Source of the DNA: Halorubrum aidingense JCM 13560
GTDB taxonomy: Archaea > Halobacteriota > Halobacteria > Halobacteriales > Haloferacaceae
Direction of reading: 5' to 3'
DNA length: 64,000 nucleotides
NCBI RefSeq assembly: GCF_000336995.1
Contig: NZ_AOJI01000022.1
Span: 76,450-140,449, forward strand
In this document: positions 43,459 through 52,642 of the stretch, piece by piece
How the letters are laid out: each line of letters opens with the position of its first letter
Numbering within the stretch: position 1 is the first letter of the stretch
The notes under the pieces: model-generated
Database searches by the model: none
Seen by the model: only the letters and a program-made list of their open reading frames with translations
Told to the model about the DNA's origin: nothing
Position numbers and translations under genes: made by a program

Positions 43459-44118
43459 CTATCGCCGCGTGAACGGCCCCGGCGGCAGAATGAGGTCGTC
43501 GAGTTCGGCGCGGTGTTTGACGTTGAACACGATTTTGAGCTCGTCGGTCACTGGATACCCGTTACACGAAAGCCGGAACCCTCGCTCTGCGAGGTCGTCG
43601 GGCATGATGTGGTTGGCCGGCTGCGAGAGCTCGCCCTCGACGACGTAGACGGCGCAGTTCGCGCAGGCGCCCCCACGACAGGAGAACGGCCACCCGAACC
43701 CGCGGTTTTCGGCCCCTTCGAGCAGGCTCTCGTCCGGTTGCACGAGCAGCCGCCCGTGTTCGTCGTCGTCGAGATCGGCGTGTGAAGCCTTCCGAAAAAG
43801 GTCCTCGTCGTCGAGCGACCAGCCGTAGTCGCCGAGTACCTCGTAATCGAGGAACTCGACGCGGACGGGCTTCGCCTCGGCGCCCGCTCCGTCGTCGTCA
43901 TCCAAGTCGATGTCGGCCGGGTCGGTCGCGTCTCCGTTACCGCCGCCGCTTCGGTCCCGCTCGTCGAGTTCGCGATAGGCGCGCCTGACGAGTTGGAACT
44001 CTTCGAGCGTTCCACCTTGGTCCGGATGGGCCTGTTTCACTCGCTCGCGGTACGCCCGCTCGATCGTCGCGTCGTCGGCGTCCTCGTCGACTTCCAACAC
44101 CTCGAACGGCGAGACCAT
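43459..44118 (-). CDS. J-domain / [2Fe-2S] ferredoxin fusion protein
   Basis: Protein of 219 residues. Residues 1-55 are a DnaJ J-domain with the essential HPD at 31-33 (RVKQAHPDQGG). An acidic linker (56-84) leads to a plant-type ferredoxin domain with cluster ligands C147, C152, C155 and C185 (FSCRGGACANCAVYV, RLSCNGYPV) and the halophilic acidic insertion. It should carry one electron and possibly engage DnaK. It converges with the RecJ-like gene 12 bp away. A minus-strand TTTATG lies about 32 bp upstream. Confidence 0.92.
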   Translation of the reverse strand: MVSPFEVLEVDEDADDATIERAYRERVKQAHPDQGGTLEEFQLVRRAYRELDERDRSGGGNGDATDPADIDLDDDDGAGAEAKPVRVEFLDYEVLGDYGWSLDDEDLFRKASHADLDDDEHGRLLVQPDESLLEGAENRGFGWPFSCRGGACANCAVYVVEGELSQPANHIMPDDLAERGFRLSCNGYPVTDELKIVFNVKHRAELDDLILPPGPFTRR

Positions 44119-44260
44119 TCGCTACCACGACGTAGTCGGTTGACGCACATAAACGCTCCACAAGCCGGCAGCGACGGGGGACGACGCGGCGATCGTGGCG
44201 AACCCAGCGGTCACGTCGAACCCAGCGATCGTGGCGACGACCGGCCGCGCGAGTCGATGG

Positions 44261-44266
44261 TTTAAG
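44261..44266 (+). promoter_or_regulatory. probable TATA box of fen1
   Basis: TTTAAG, 28-31 bp before the fen1 ATG at 44292. Confidence 0.4.
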
Positions 44267-44291
44267 AGCCGCGCCCCCGACGGGATCGCTA

Positions 44292-45269
44292 ATGGGAAAC
44301 GCGGACCTGCGCGACCTCGCGGCGATCCGCGAGGTCGCCTTCGAGGAGATCGAGGGGAGCGTCGTCGCCGTCGACGCGCACAACTGGCTGTACCGGTACC
44401 TCACGACGACGGTGAAGTGGACCGCCGACAGAAAGTACACGACCGCGGACGGCGTCGAGGTCGCGAACCTGATCGGGATCGTCCAGGGGCTCCCGAAGTT
44501 CTTCGAGCACGACCTCATTCCGGTGATGGTGTTCGACGGCGCCGTGACGGACCTGAAAGCCGACGAGGTCGCGGACCGTCGAGCGAAGCGCGAACAGGCG
44601 GAAGAGCGCCGTGCGGCCGCGGCGGAGCGGGGCGACGCGGTCGAGGCCGCCCGGCTCGAAGCCCGGACGCAGCGGCTCACCGACACGATTCACGAGACGA
44701 CCCGCGAGCTGCTGGAACTGCTCGACGTGCCGATCGTCGAGGCGCCCGCAGAAGGGGAAGCGCAGTGCGCGCACATGGCCGCCACGGGCGCCGTCGACCA
44801 CGCCGGTAGCGAGGACTACGACACCCTGCTGTTCGGCGCTCCCACCACCCTTCGACAGCTCACGAGCAAGGGGAACCCGGAGCTGATGGACCTCGCGGCG
44901 ACGCTCGACGACCTCGGCGTGGACCGACAGGGACTCGTCGACATCGCCATGCTGTGCGGGACCGATTTCAACGAGGGCGTCCGCGGCGTCGGACCGAAAA
45001 CCGCGGTGAAAGCGATCGCGGAACACGGCGACCTGTGGGGCGTCCTCGAGGCGCGCGGCGCGGAGATTCCGAACGCGGCGGCGATCCGCGAGCTGTTCAT
45101 GGACCCGCCGGCCGTCGACGTCGACGTCGACACCGCGGTGAACCCGGACGTCGAGGCCGCCCGGTCGTACGTCGTCGACGAGTGGGGGGTCGACGCCGAC
45201 GAGGTCACGCGCGGATTCGAGCGCATCGCGGAGTCACAGGTCCAGACGGGGCTCGACCGGTGGACGTAG
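44292..45269 (+). CDS. fen1: flap endonuclease 1
   Basis: Structure-specific nuclease of 325 residues for Okazaki-fragment maturation and repair. N-region: [17 protein letters not shown] with the first metal Asp; VMVFDGAV; I-region [14 protein letters not shown] and [14 protein letters not shown]; helix-hairpin-helix [19 protein letters not shown]. The C-terminal [10 protein letters not shown] is a PCNA-binding (PIP) box. All metal ligands are present and length is normal. Confidence 0.97.
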   Translation: MGNADLRDLAAIREVAFEEIEGSVVAVDAHNWLYRYLTTTVKWTADRKYTTADGVEVANLIGIVQGLPKFFEHDLIPVMVFDGAVTDLKADEVADRRAKREQAEERRAAAAERGDAVEAARLEARTQRLTDTIHETTRELLELLDVPIVEAPAEGEAQCAHMAATGAVDHAGSEDYDTLLFGAPTTLRQLTSKGNPELMDLAATLDDLGVDRQGLVDIAMLCGTDFNEGVRGVGPKTAVKAIAEHGDLWGVLEARGAEIPNAAAIRELFMDPPAVDVDVDTAVNPDVEAARSYVVDEWGVDADEVTRGFERIAESQVQTGLDRWT

Positions 45270-45526
45270 ACCGAAGGCGGTGACCGCGGGCGGGAAGTGA
45301 CGACGGCACCGACAGCACACCGGCCGCGGGACCGACCGCTGGGCGTGTGGTCGCCGGGAACACACCTTTTATTTCCCCGTCGTCAGAAGGGTGACGTACA
45401 GATGTCGTGGACGACGCCTCGACCCGGCAGATCGCCTCTCTGGGGTCGCTCTGGCGGCTATCACCGGAGCGGCCATACGGGTCGACGCCCGCCGAACCGA
45501 GCGTCCCGCGACGACCTTCCTTACCA
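45270..45526 (+). promoter_or_regulatory. gcvH upstream region with promoter and long leader
   Basis: 257 bp. CCTTTTATTTCC at 45365-45376 is a good TATA candidate; transcription would begin near 45397, leaving about 130 nt of 5' leader before the gcvH ATG, which is long for this genome. The leader contains an open frame continuous with gcvH from a GTG at 45407. I could not match it to the glycine riboswitch consensus. Confidence 0.5.
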
Positions 45527-45910
45527 ATGAGCTTCGAAGTTCCCGACGAGCTACGATACCTAGAATCGCACGAGTGGGTGACGACCGGCGGCGACACCGT
45601 CCGGATCGGCGTCTCCGACTTCGCACAGGACGAGCTCGGCGACGTGGTGTTCGTCGAGCTGCCGGCGGTCGGCGACGAGGTCGTGGCCGACGAGCCGTTC
45701 GGCGTCGTCGAGTCGATCAAGGCCGTCTCCGATCTGTACTCGCCGGTGTCCGGCGAGGTCGTCGGCGTCAACGAGGCGCTGTTCGATCGGCCGGAACTCG
45801 TCAACGAGGATCCGTACGGCGACGGGTGGCTGCTGGAGGTGGCGCCGCCCGACGACGGAGACGCCGAGGAGCTGCTCGACGCCGACGAGTACGACGCACA
45901 GATCGCGTGA
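45527..45910 (+). CDS. gcvH: glycine cleavage system H protein
   Basis: Lipoyl carrier of 127 residues. The lipoylated Lys is K65 in [17 protein letters not shown], and [18 protein letters not shown] is the usual N-terminus. It shuttles the aminomethyl group between P and T proteins. The frame is open upstream to a GTG at 45407, but the family length fits the ATG at 45527. gcvPA follows after 148 bp; gcvT is not adjacent. Confidence 0.96.
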   Translation: MSFEVPDELRYLESHEWVTTGGDTVRIGVSDFAQDELGDVVFVELPAVGDEVVADEPFGVVESIKAVSDLYSPVSGEVVGVNEALFDRPELVNEDPYGDGWLLEVAPPDDGDAEELLDADEYDAQIA

Positions 45911-45990
45911 CGACGGGACCAACGGACGGACAGCAGAACCGCCAGCACGACAGACTGACCGAGGGAACGGACACCCGCGAACACACGATC

Positions 45991-46062
45991 ATGAGCAAGC
46001 CACTCGCTGACGGACGGGACGGGAATCAACCGGGAAACCACCGCGACGGGGCGAACCGATGA
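45991..46062 (+). CDS. possible 23-residue small ORF coupled to gcvPA
   Basis: ATG at 45991 opens a 23-codon frame ([15 protein letters not shown]...) whose TGA overlaps the gcvPA start (ATGA). It fills half of the gap between gcvH and gcvPA. It may be a leader peptide coupling translation of gcvPA, or chance. No homologue is known to me. Confidence 0.3.
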   Translation: MSKPLADGRDGNQPGNHRDGANR

Positions 46063-47390
46063 GCGGGCGCGGACGCGGCACCCCCTACGCGCCGCACACC
46101 GACGCCGAGACCGCGGCGATGCTCGACGCCGTCGGTGTCGATGACGAGGCGGCGCTCTTCGACATCCCGTCCGACGTCGCCTTCGACGGCGCGTTCGGCA
46201 TCGAACCCCGGACGGAACGAGAGATCCGCGAGGAGTGCTCGCGGATCTTCGGCCGCAACCGCGACCTCGTCGAGTTCCTCGGGCGCGGCCACTACGGGCA
46301 CTACGTCCCGAGCATCGTCGACCACCTCTCTGACCGCGCGGAGTTCCTGACGAGCTACACGCAGTATCAGCCGGAGATCTCCCAGGGGTTCCTGCAGGCG
46401 CTCTTCGAGTACCAGTCGATGCTCGTCGAACTGACGGGCCTGCCGATCGCGAACTGCTCGATGTACGACGCCGCGACGGCGCTGGGCGAGGCAGCGACGC
46501 TGGCCGACCGCGTCCGATCCACCTCCGGCGACGCGGTGCTCGTCCCCGAGCACCTCCGCGAGGGGAAACGTGAGGTGCTGGCGAACTACTGCGCCGGCGC
46601 CGGGCTGACGATCGAGACCTACCCGATGGACGACGGCATCGCCGATATCGACGCGCTCGGCGACCGCGTCGGCGACGACGTCGTCATGGTGTACGCCGAG
46701 AACCCGACGGTCCGCGGCTGCATCGAGGAGCGGCTCGCGGCGATCGGCGACCTCGCGAGCGACGTCGACGCGCTGTTCGCGCTCGGCTCGGACGTGGTGT
46801 CGCTCTCTGTCCTCGAACGCCCCGCAGACGTGGGCGCGGACGTGGTCGTGGGCGAGGCCGGGGTACTCGGCCTCCCGACCGCCTACGGCATGGGGCTCGG
46901 GATCTTCGCCTGCCGCGAGGAGTACCTCCGGCAGGTCCCGGGACGGCTCGTGGGCGCGAGCGAAGACGCGCGCGGCGACCGCGCGTACACGCTCACGCTT
47001 CAGACCCGCGAACAGCACATCCGCAAGGAGCGAGCGACGTCGAACATCTGCACGAACCAGGCGTGGGTCGCACTCCGCGCGGCGATCCACGCCGCGACCC
47101 TCGGGCCCTCGGGGCTCGTCGATCTCGCGAACGACTGCGTCCGCGAGGCGGCCGATCTCGCCGACCGGATCGACGAGCTCAGCGGCGCGGTCGCGCCCGT
47201 TCACGACCGCCACCACCTTCGCGAGTTCGTCGTGCGCGTCGACCAGCCGGCGCCCGCCATCGCCACGGACCTCGAAGCGGCGGGCTTCGCGGTCCACGTC
47301 CTCGACGATCACCTGCTACAGGTGTGCGTCACGGACCTGAACGCCGGACAAGTGGACGGGCTCGTCGCGGCCTTCGGAGAGGTGATCTGA
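46059..47390 (+). CDS. gcvPA: glycine dehydrogenase (decarboxylating) subunit 1
   Basis: Protein of 443 residues, the N-terminal half of the split P protein. [60 protein letters not shown] and MYDATALGEA-like sequence (here [12 protein letters not shown]) are characteristic. With GcvPB it decarboxylates glycine and loads the aminomethyl group on GcvH. The gcvPB start is immediately after its stop. Confidence 0.96.
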   Translation: MSGRGRGTPYAPHTDAETAAMLDAVGVDDEAALFDIPSDVAFDGAFGIEPRTEREIREECSRIFGRNRDLVEFLGRGHYGHYVPSIVDHLSDRAEFLTSYTQYQPEISQGFLQALFEYQSMLVELTGLPIANCSMYDAATALGEAATLADRVRSTSGDAVLVPEHLREGKREVLANYCAGAGLTIETYPMDDGIADIDALGDRVGDDVVMVYAENPTVRGCIEERLAAIGDLASDVDALFALGSDVVSLSVLERPADVGADVVVGEAGVLGLPTAYGMGLGIFACREEYLRQVPGRLVGASEDARGDRAYTLTLQTREQHIRKERATSNICTNQAWVALRAAIHAATLGPSGLVDLANDCVREAADLADRIDELSGAVAPVHDRHHLREFVVRVDQPAPAIATDLEAAGFAVHVLDDHLLQVCVTDLNAGQVDGLVAAFGEVI

Positions 47391-48821
47391 GTGATCCACG
47401 ACCAAGCCAAGTACACGCGAGACGGAGAGGACGTTCACGAACCGCTGCTCGCCGAGAAAGGCGAGACCACCGTCGACGTGACGGAGTCGTCGCCGCTCCC
47501 GGACGACCTGACGCGCGACGAGCTCACGCTCCCCGAGCCGTCGGAGCCGGAGATCGCCAGACACTACACCCGTCTCTCGCAGATGAACTGGGCGATCGAC
47601 TCCGGGCCGTACCCGCTCGGCAGCTGCACGATGAAGTACAACCCGAAGTTCACGGAGGACGTCGCCGCCGACCCGAACGCGGCGGTCCACCCCGACCGCT
47701 CTGAACGGTCCGTTCAGGGGACCCTCGAACTCCAGTACCGGCTCCAGGAGTTCCTCGCTTCGATCGGCGGCATGGACGCGGTCACGCTCCAACCCCCCGC
47801 GGGCGCCGCCGGTGAGTTCACCGGTATCCTCGTGGCGAAGGCGTACCACGAGCACCACGGCAACGACCGCTCCGAGGTCGTGATCCCGGCGTCGGCCCAC
47901 GGGACGAACTTCGCGACCGCCGCGACCGCCGGCTACGACGTCGTCGAGTTGCCCTCCGGCGAGGACGGGCGCGTCGACGTCGAGGCGCTGGAGGCGGCCG
48001 TCGGCGACGACACCGCCGCCCTCATGTTGACCAACCCGAACACGGTCGGGCTCTTCGAGCGCGACATCGCGGAGATCGCCGACATCGTTCACGACGCCGG
48101 CGGCCTCCTGTACTACGACGGCGCGAACCTCAACGCCCTGCTCGGCCGCGGTCGACCCGGCGACATGGGATTCGACGTGATGCACTACAACGTCCACAAG
48201 ACGTTCGCGACACCGCACGGCGGCGGCGGCCCCGGCGCCGGCCCGGTCGGCGTCGTCGACGAACTCGCCGAGTTCCTGCCGTCGCCGCAGGTCAGAGAGG
48301 GCTCCGGCGGTAGCGGCTACGAGCGGTTCGAGCCGGACCACACGATCGGGAAAGTCCACGGCTTCACCGGCAACTGGCTGGTCCTGATAAAGACGTACGC
48401 GTACATCGCGCGGCTCGGCGACGAGGGGCTCGCGGACGCGGCCGCGAAGGCCGTGCTCAACGCGAACTACCTCGCCGAACGGATCGACCTGGACGTGCCG
48501 CACGGCCCCTTCCACCACGAGTTCGCCGCGACGGCGGGCGATCGCGACGCCGCCGACGTCGCCAAGCGCATGCTCGATTTCGGCGTCCATCCGCCGACCA
48601 CGAAGTGGCCGGAGATGGTCCCCGAGGCCATGCTCACCGAGCCGACGGAGATCGAGAACAAATCGTCGCTCGACGACCTCGCGGCGGCGTTCAACCTCGC
48701 GTACGCCGACACCGACGAGGCGCTCGATACGGCGCCGAACCGGACCGCGGCCGGCCGGATCGATCAGGTCGGTGCCGCGCGGAACCCGCGGCTGTCGTGG
48801 CAGGCGCTCGACGAGGAGTAG
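47391..48821 (+). CDS. gcvPB: glycine dehydrogenase (decarboxylating) subunit 2
   Basis: Protein of 476 residues, the PLP-binding half of the split P protein. The cofactor Lys is about K270 in YNVHKTFATPHGGGGPGAG. Other conserved segments: YPLGSCTMKYNPK, MDAVTLQPPAGAAGE and FGVHPPTTKWP. GTG start, directly abutting gcvPA. Together with gcvH it makes the glycine-cleavage operon of this window. Confidence 0.96.
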   Translation: MIHDQAKYTRDGEDVHEPLLAEKGETTVDVTESSPLPDDLTRDELTLPEPSEPEIARHYTRLSQMNWAIDSGPYPLGSCTMKYNPKFTEDVAADPNAAVHPDRSERSVQGTLELQYRLQEFLASIGGMDAVTLQPPAGAAGEFTGILVAKAYHEHHGNDRSEVVIPASAHGTNFATAATAGYDVVELPSGEDGRVDVEALEAAVGDDTAALMLTNPNTVGLFERDIAEIADIVHDAGGLLYYDGANLNALLGRGRPGDMGFDVMHYNVHKTFATPHGGGGPGAGPVGVVDELAEFLPSPQVREGSGGSGYERFEPDHTIGKVHGFTGNWLVLIKTYAYIARLGDEGLADAAAKAVLNANYLAERIDLDVPHGPFHHEFAATAGDRDAADVAKRMLDFGVHPPTTKWPEMVPEAMLTEPTEIENKSSLDDLAAAFNLAYADTDEALDTAPNRTAAGRIDQVGAARNPRLSWQALDEE

Positions 48822-48857
48822 CCGCCCGGTCGCGGGCGATCGTTATTCGGGTTCGAT

Positions 48858-49757
48858 TTATAAGGTATCTCGCGTCCCCGCGTTTCCGGGCGACGCCCGT
48901 TTCTCCGTTCGCCCGCCGAGCGTCTCGAACTCGAAGTTCTCGAACTGCGAGGGCGCCTGTCCCTCGGCCGCGTACACGTACAGCGCGGTCTTCGCGACGC
49001 CCCAGATCGTCTGGCTGAGGAGGTAGGTGGTCGCGATCGCGACGGCGACGAGCAGCACCGCGAGCACCCCGCCGGCGACGGGGAACACGGCCGCGAGCGG
49101 CAGCGAGACCGCGAGCGCGACGACGGCGAGGCCGAGTCCGAAGAGGCCGACGACGAGCGTGACGCCGAAGCCGGCGCCCAGCGTCTCGCCCCACGTGGCT
49201 CGGAACGTCTCGGCGCTCCGCGAGAACATGCCGGTGACGGAGACGTCCTCGAAGACGATCACGGGGACGACGAAGAACGTCATGATCGCCCACCCGACGG
49301 AGAAGAGCACCCCGAGGAGTCCGGCGAGCGGGTTGTCCGAGTCCTCGAGGGCCTTGAGCAGGACGCTCACCGTCGCCGAGATCAGCGACCACGCGGCGAT
49401 CGGGCCGAGTCGCCCGCTGACCGCCGACAGGCTCTCGCGGACGCTCGGATCGCGTCCGTGGAACGTCTCGTTGGTCGCGTGGACGAGCGCCGCCGCGGCG
49501 TAGGTGCTCAGGAAGGTCGTGACGAAGTACCAGCCGAACAGCGCGAGGTACTCCAGCCCGCTGCCGACGAGGTTCGCGATCAGCATCGGCACAAAGAAGA
49601 CGACGAGGAACGCGGCGCTCGCGACGCCGGCGAGCAGCGGGAAGGCCAACAGCTCCGGGCTGTCACGGATGACGCTCGCGCTGTCTTTCGTCAGGGTCCA
49701 CCCGGTTCGGATCCGGTCGAAGAAGCCGATCCGGCGGGAGGGCGTTCGAGTTACCAT
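48858..49757 (-). CDS. DUF6159-like multi-pass membrane protein
   Basis: Protein of 299 residues with about six hydrophobic helices (near 37-65, 72-95, 118-138, 150-175, 205-240, 245-275). The N-terminus IRTGWTLTKDSASVIRDSPE and the middle WAIMTFFVVPVIVFEDVSV fit the DUF6159 family, related to glycerophosphoryl-diester-phosphodiesterase membrane domains. No known function. Minus-strand GGTATAAATA at 49781-49790 is about 26 bp before ATG 49757, supporting this start. Confidence 0.82.
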   Translation of the reverse strand: MVTRTPSRRIGFFDRIRTGWTLTKDSASVIRDSPELLAFPLLAGVASAAFLVVFFVPMLIANLVGSGLEYLALFGWYFVTTFLSTYAAAALVHATNETFHGRDPSVRESLSAVSGRLGPIAAWSLISATVSVLLKALEDSDNPLAGLLGVLFSVGWAIMTFFVVPVIVFEDVSVTGMFSRSAETFRATWGETLGAGFGVTLVVGLFGLGLAVVALAVSLPLAAVFPVAGGVLAVLLVAVAIATTYLLSQTIWGVAKTALYVYAAEGQAPSQFENFEFETLGGRTEKRASPGNAGTRDTL

Positions 49758-49879
49758 GACGGTCCATGGCGTCGCCGGCGTATTTATACCGTCGGGTCGG
49801 ACGGTCGCGCTCGCGGCCCGGCGTCTCCGGAGCACCGACTTCGGTTCCGACTCACCGCCGGCTACCGTTCGATCCGACG

Positions 49880-50620
49880 CTACGGCCCCGGCCTGACGAC
49901 CTCGACCCGGTGCGTCTCGCGGTCATCTCGGGACGCGGTCGCCTCGCGAATACCGGGCGGTCCGGCGTCGGACCGGCCGGTTCCGTCACCGTCGAACGGG
50001 AACGCCCCCTCGACGAAGCGTCGCATCACGCGACCTTCGGCTCGGTGGAGGGTCTCGCTGCAGGTCGATTTCGCGATCTCTCGTTCCGCGGCCAACTCGG
50101 TGAGGGTGCACTCGCGCGGCGTGTCGTAGTAGCCGGCGTCGACGGCGGCGAGGACGAGGTCGCGCTGGGCGTCCGTGAGCGCGCGGTCCGCTTCGTCGGC
50201 GATCCCGCCCACCCCGACCGTGACGCCCTCGGTGGCGAGTTCGGTTCCGAACGCGGTGAGCAGCTCTCTGCGACCGGCTATCGGGAGCGTCGCACCGCCG
50301 TCGGTGACCTCGACGGTCGCCGCTATCGGGAGCCCGACGCGTCTGGCGGCGACGACGAACGGCGGGGCGCTCCCGGTCACACGGAGCGCGGTCGCGGATC
50401 CGCGGCGCTCGACGACGTCGACGGCGTCCACGCGGTCGTGCTCGCGAAGCGCCTCGACCGCCCGTTCGCGAGCGATGCCGCTGACAGTGACGTCGCTCAC
50501 GTCGCCCGGCTCCGCCGCAATCGTCTCCGAGACGCGGAAGGTAGCGTCCGGACAGGCGCGCGAGGCGTCGCCGATCCACGACCCGGTCGGGAGGCCGAGC
50601 CGCAGTTCGATCCGGTTCAT
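49880..50620 (-). CDS. Bat-type helix-turn-helix transcriptional regulator (HTH_10)
   Basis: Protein of 246 residues. The N-terminal 150 residues resemble the bacterio-opsin-activator sensory module. The C-terminal HTH_10 domain is clear: LTDAQRDLVLAAVDAGYYD, TLTELAAEREIAKSTCSET and LHRAEGRVMRRFVEG. A 35-residue polar tail follows. Targets unknown; it is divergent from gnd, with about 190 bp in between. Confidence 0.9.
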   Translation of the reverse strand: MNRIELRLGLPTGSWIGDASRACPDATFRVSETIAAEPGDVSDVTVSGIARERAVEALREHDRVDAVDVVERRGSATALRVTGSAPPFVVAARRVGLPIAATVEVTDGGATLPIAGRRELLTAFGTELATEGVTVGVGGIADEADRALTDAQRDLVLAAVDAGYYDTPRECTLTELAAEREIAKSTCSETLHRAEGRVMRRFVEGAFPFDGDGTGRSDAGPPGIREATASRDDRETHRVEVVRPGP

Positions 50621-50814
50621 CGGTCGCCTCCGGACGGTCCACTCGGGGCGGGGCGGTCGGCGGTGACGTTCTGGGCCATCGGTACCGAGCGTACGATCCG
50701 CCGCTCCCTACCACTGTGGCTTCACACGTTTCAGTCATTAAATACTCAGGCGGAGACGAGGGCGACGCCGTCCGAACCGGAACCACTACGGCGGGCGGTC
50801 GCCACCCCTCGCGC

Positions 50815-51741
50815 ATGGAACTCGGCGTCATCGGACTCGGACGGATGGGACAGATCGTCGCGAATCGGTCTATGGAGGCGGGCCACGACGTGGTCGCGTT
50901 CGACCTCTCGGCGGAGGCGACGGCGACCGCGGCGGAGGCGGGCGCGGAGCCGGCGGACTCCGTCGCGGACCTCTGTGAGCGGCTGGATGGATCGGACGAC
51001 GAGGACGGCGACGGCAAGCGGATCTGGCTCATGGTGCCCGCGGGCGACGCCGTCGACGCCACCCTCGCGGATCTCGAACCGCACCTCGACGCGGACGACG
51101 TGGTCGTCGACGGCGGGAACTCGCGCTTTCGCGAGTCGGTGCGCCGGAGCGAGGAGACGGACGCTGCCTACCTCGACTGCGGGACCTCCGGCGGCCCGGC
51201 CAGCGCGGCGGAGGGGTTCTCGCTGATGATCGGCGGCCCCGAGTGGGCCTACGAGGCGCTGGTCCCCGTCTTCGACGCGGTGGCGACCGGCCCGGACGGT
51301 CACGACCGGATGGGCGAGTCCGGATCGGGCCACTACGTGAAGATGGTCCACAACGGCGTCGAGTACGCGCTGATGCAGGCGTACGGCGAGGGGTTCGAAC
51401 TGCTCACCGAGGGCCGGTACGACCTCGACATGGAGTCGGTCGCGCGGACGTGGAACAACGGCGCCGTGATCCGGTCGTGGCTCCTCGAACTGTGCGAGGA
51501 GGCGTTCCGCGAGGAGGGGTCCGACCTCGGCGACGTCGCCGACCACGTCGCCGGCGGGTCGACGGGGACGTGGACCGTCGAGGAGGCGCTCGAACAGGAG
51601 GTACCGGTGCCGATCATCTACCAGGCGCTCGCGGAGCGGTTCGACTCGCGCAACGAGGGCCGGTTCTCGCGGCGGCTCGCGAACCGGCTCCGGTACGGCT
51701 TCGGCCGTCACGAGGTCGCCCGGCGATCTGACGGCGAATAG
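50815..51741 (+). CDS. gnd: 6-phosphogluconate dehydrogenase (decarboxylating), short archaeal/NAD type
   Basis: Protein of 308 residues that oxidises and decarboxylates 6-phosphogluconate to ribulose 5-phosphate. GVIGLGRMGQIVANR binds the nucleotide; DGGNSRFRESVRR, LDCGTSGGPASAAEGFSLM and KMVHNGVEYALMQAYGEGF are the substrate and catalytic motifs. The length is that of the short YqeC-like class. A DGSDDEDGDGKR insert (about 59-70) is a halophilic loop. Start ATG chosen by the Rossmann motif. Confidence 0.94.
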   Translation: MELGVIGLGRMGQIVANRSMEAGHDVVAFDLSAEATATAAEAGAEPADSVADLCERLDGSDDEDGDGKRIWLMVPAGDAVDATLADLEPHLDADDVVVDGGNSRFRESVRRSEETDAAYLDCGTSGGPASAAEGFSLMIGGPEWAYEALVPVFDAVATGPDGHDRMGESGSGHYVKMVHNGVEYALMQAYGEGFELLTEGRYDLDMESVARTWNNGAVIRSWLLELCEEAFREEGSDLGDVADHVAGGSTGTWTVEEALEQEVPVPIIYQALAERFDSRNEGRFSRRLANRLRYGFGRHEVARRSDGE

Positions 51742-51836
51742 GCAACCGACGAAGTAGCGGCCGGACCGGCCGGGACCTGTCGTCGCCGGCGATCCGCTTC
51801 AGTCGGTCGTTTTTACTCGCTGGCGCCATCGCGATC

Positions 51837-51871
51837 GAACGATTCCGATCGAGTATATATACTGATCGTTC
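51837..51871. promoter_or_regulatory. inverted repeat around a TATATATA core
   Basis: GAACGAT (51837-51843) and ATCGTTC (51865-51871) flank AGTATATATACT, itself a perfect 12-bp palindrome at 51852-51863. Position upstream of the DUF5802 gene suggests an operator or a second promoter. Confidence 0.5.
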
Positions 51872-51914
51872 ACCCTCCGAGTAATGTTTATGTGCCACCG
51901 TGAGAGAGGTTCAC

Positions 51915-52268
51915 ATGCACAGTATGTTCGAACGCTTTTCGAGCGGCTACTATCTGGGGGAACTGTACGTGGAACCCCATGACGGCGATCGGGCCGTCAT
52001 CCAGCGGGTCGACCACGAGCACGTCAACGAGCAGTTGTACGCGGACGGCGAGGGGGTCGAGCGACTCGACGCCCCCCTCGTGATGAAGGTCGACGGCGGG
52101 CACATCCCGGTCGGCGGCGACGACGACGTTCCGAGCGGCACGCTCGCGATCCCCTACGCGCTCGCGGACGAGGCGCTTCCGGATCGCCGGAACGTGTTGT
52201 TGGCGGACGCGGACCGCGCCGAGGCGCTGCTGCGCTGGGAGGGGTGGGAGCCGTTCGCGAACGCGTAA
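51915..52268 (+). CDS. DUF5802 family haloarchaeal protein
   Basis: Protein of 117 residues, small, acidic and soluble. The start MHSMFERFSSGYYLGELYVE and the segments HVNEQLYADGEGVERLDAPLVMK (read in two parts) and SGTLAIPYAL match a conserved haloarchaeal family (DUF5802) with no assigned role. TTTATG at 51887-51892 lies about 26 bp before ATG 51915; an internal ATG at 51924 is possible. Repeat copy B begins 35 bp downstream. Confidence 0.85.
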   Translation: MHSMFERFSSGYYLGELYVEPHDGDRAVIQRVDHEHVNEQLYADGEGVERLDAPLVMKVDGGHIPVGGDDDVPSGTLAIPYALADEALPDRRNVLLADADRAEALLRWEGWEPFANA

Positions 52269-52416
52269 TACTCGTGTGTTGGCTCCGTTTTCTGTGATGG
52301 TGTCGTCGATCGTTTATAAATAACAAACTGGACACCGGCAGAGAATGCTTCTAAAGCCCCAGCCGCTCTCTTATAAGTCGTTGACAGCGGATCGGCGGTG
52401 AACACCGCCAAAGCCC

Positions 52417-52513
52417 CAACCGCGAGGACGCCGCACGCTTGCTGCGCTCCTCACTCGGTCGCTCGTGCTCCCTCGTTGCGGTGCTTACGTCGCCTGCGGC
52501 GTCCTCGCGGTTG
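52417..52513. repeat. 19-bp inverted repeat with 59-bp loop inside repeat copy B
   Basis: Arms 52417-52435 (CAACCGCGAGGACGCCGCA) and 52495-52513 are exact reverse complements. In RNA this is a strong GC-rich hairpin. The loop has its own TCACTCGGTCGCTCGTG composition without further clear symmetry. Confidence 0.9.
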
Positions 52514-52621
52514 CCCCTTTGAGCCCCACCCCGCACAGCACCGCAGCCTCACGCCTCCCCAGCCTCGTCGGCCGCCCTCCGCGTTGCTCCGGGCGACCGA
52601 CTCCCTCGCACGCGCTGACTC

Positions 52622-52642
52622 GCGGCCGCCCTTGGCGGCCGC
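52622..52642. repeat. 9-bp stem, 3-base loop hairpin in repeat copy B
   Basis: GCGGCCGCC (52622-52630), loop CTT, GGCGGCCGC (52634-52642). It takes the place of the 26-bp palindrome of copy A relative to the core, so a hairpin at this site is conserved in position but not in sequence. Confidence 0.85.

Noticed and set aside
45270..45526. Glycine riboswitch before gcvH
   Set aside because: I looked for the conserved purine-rich core of the glycine aptamer and did not find it; only a long leader can be stated.
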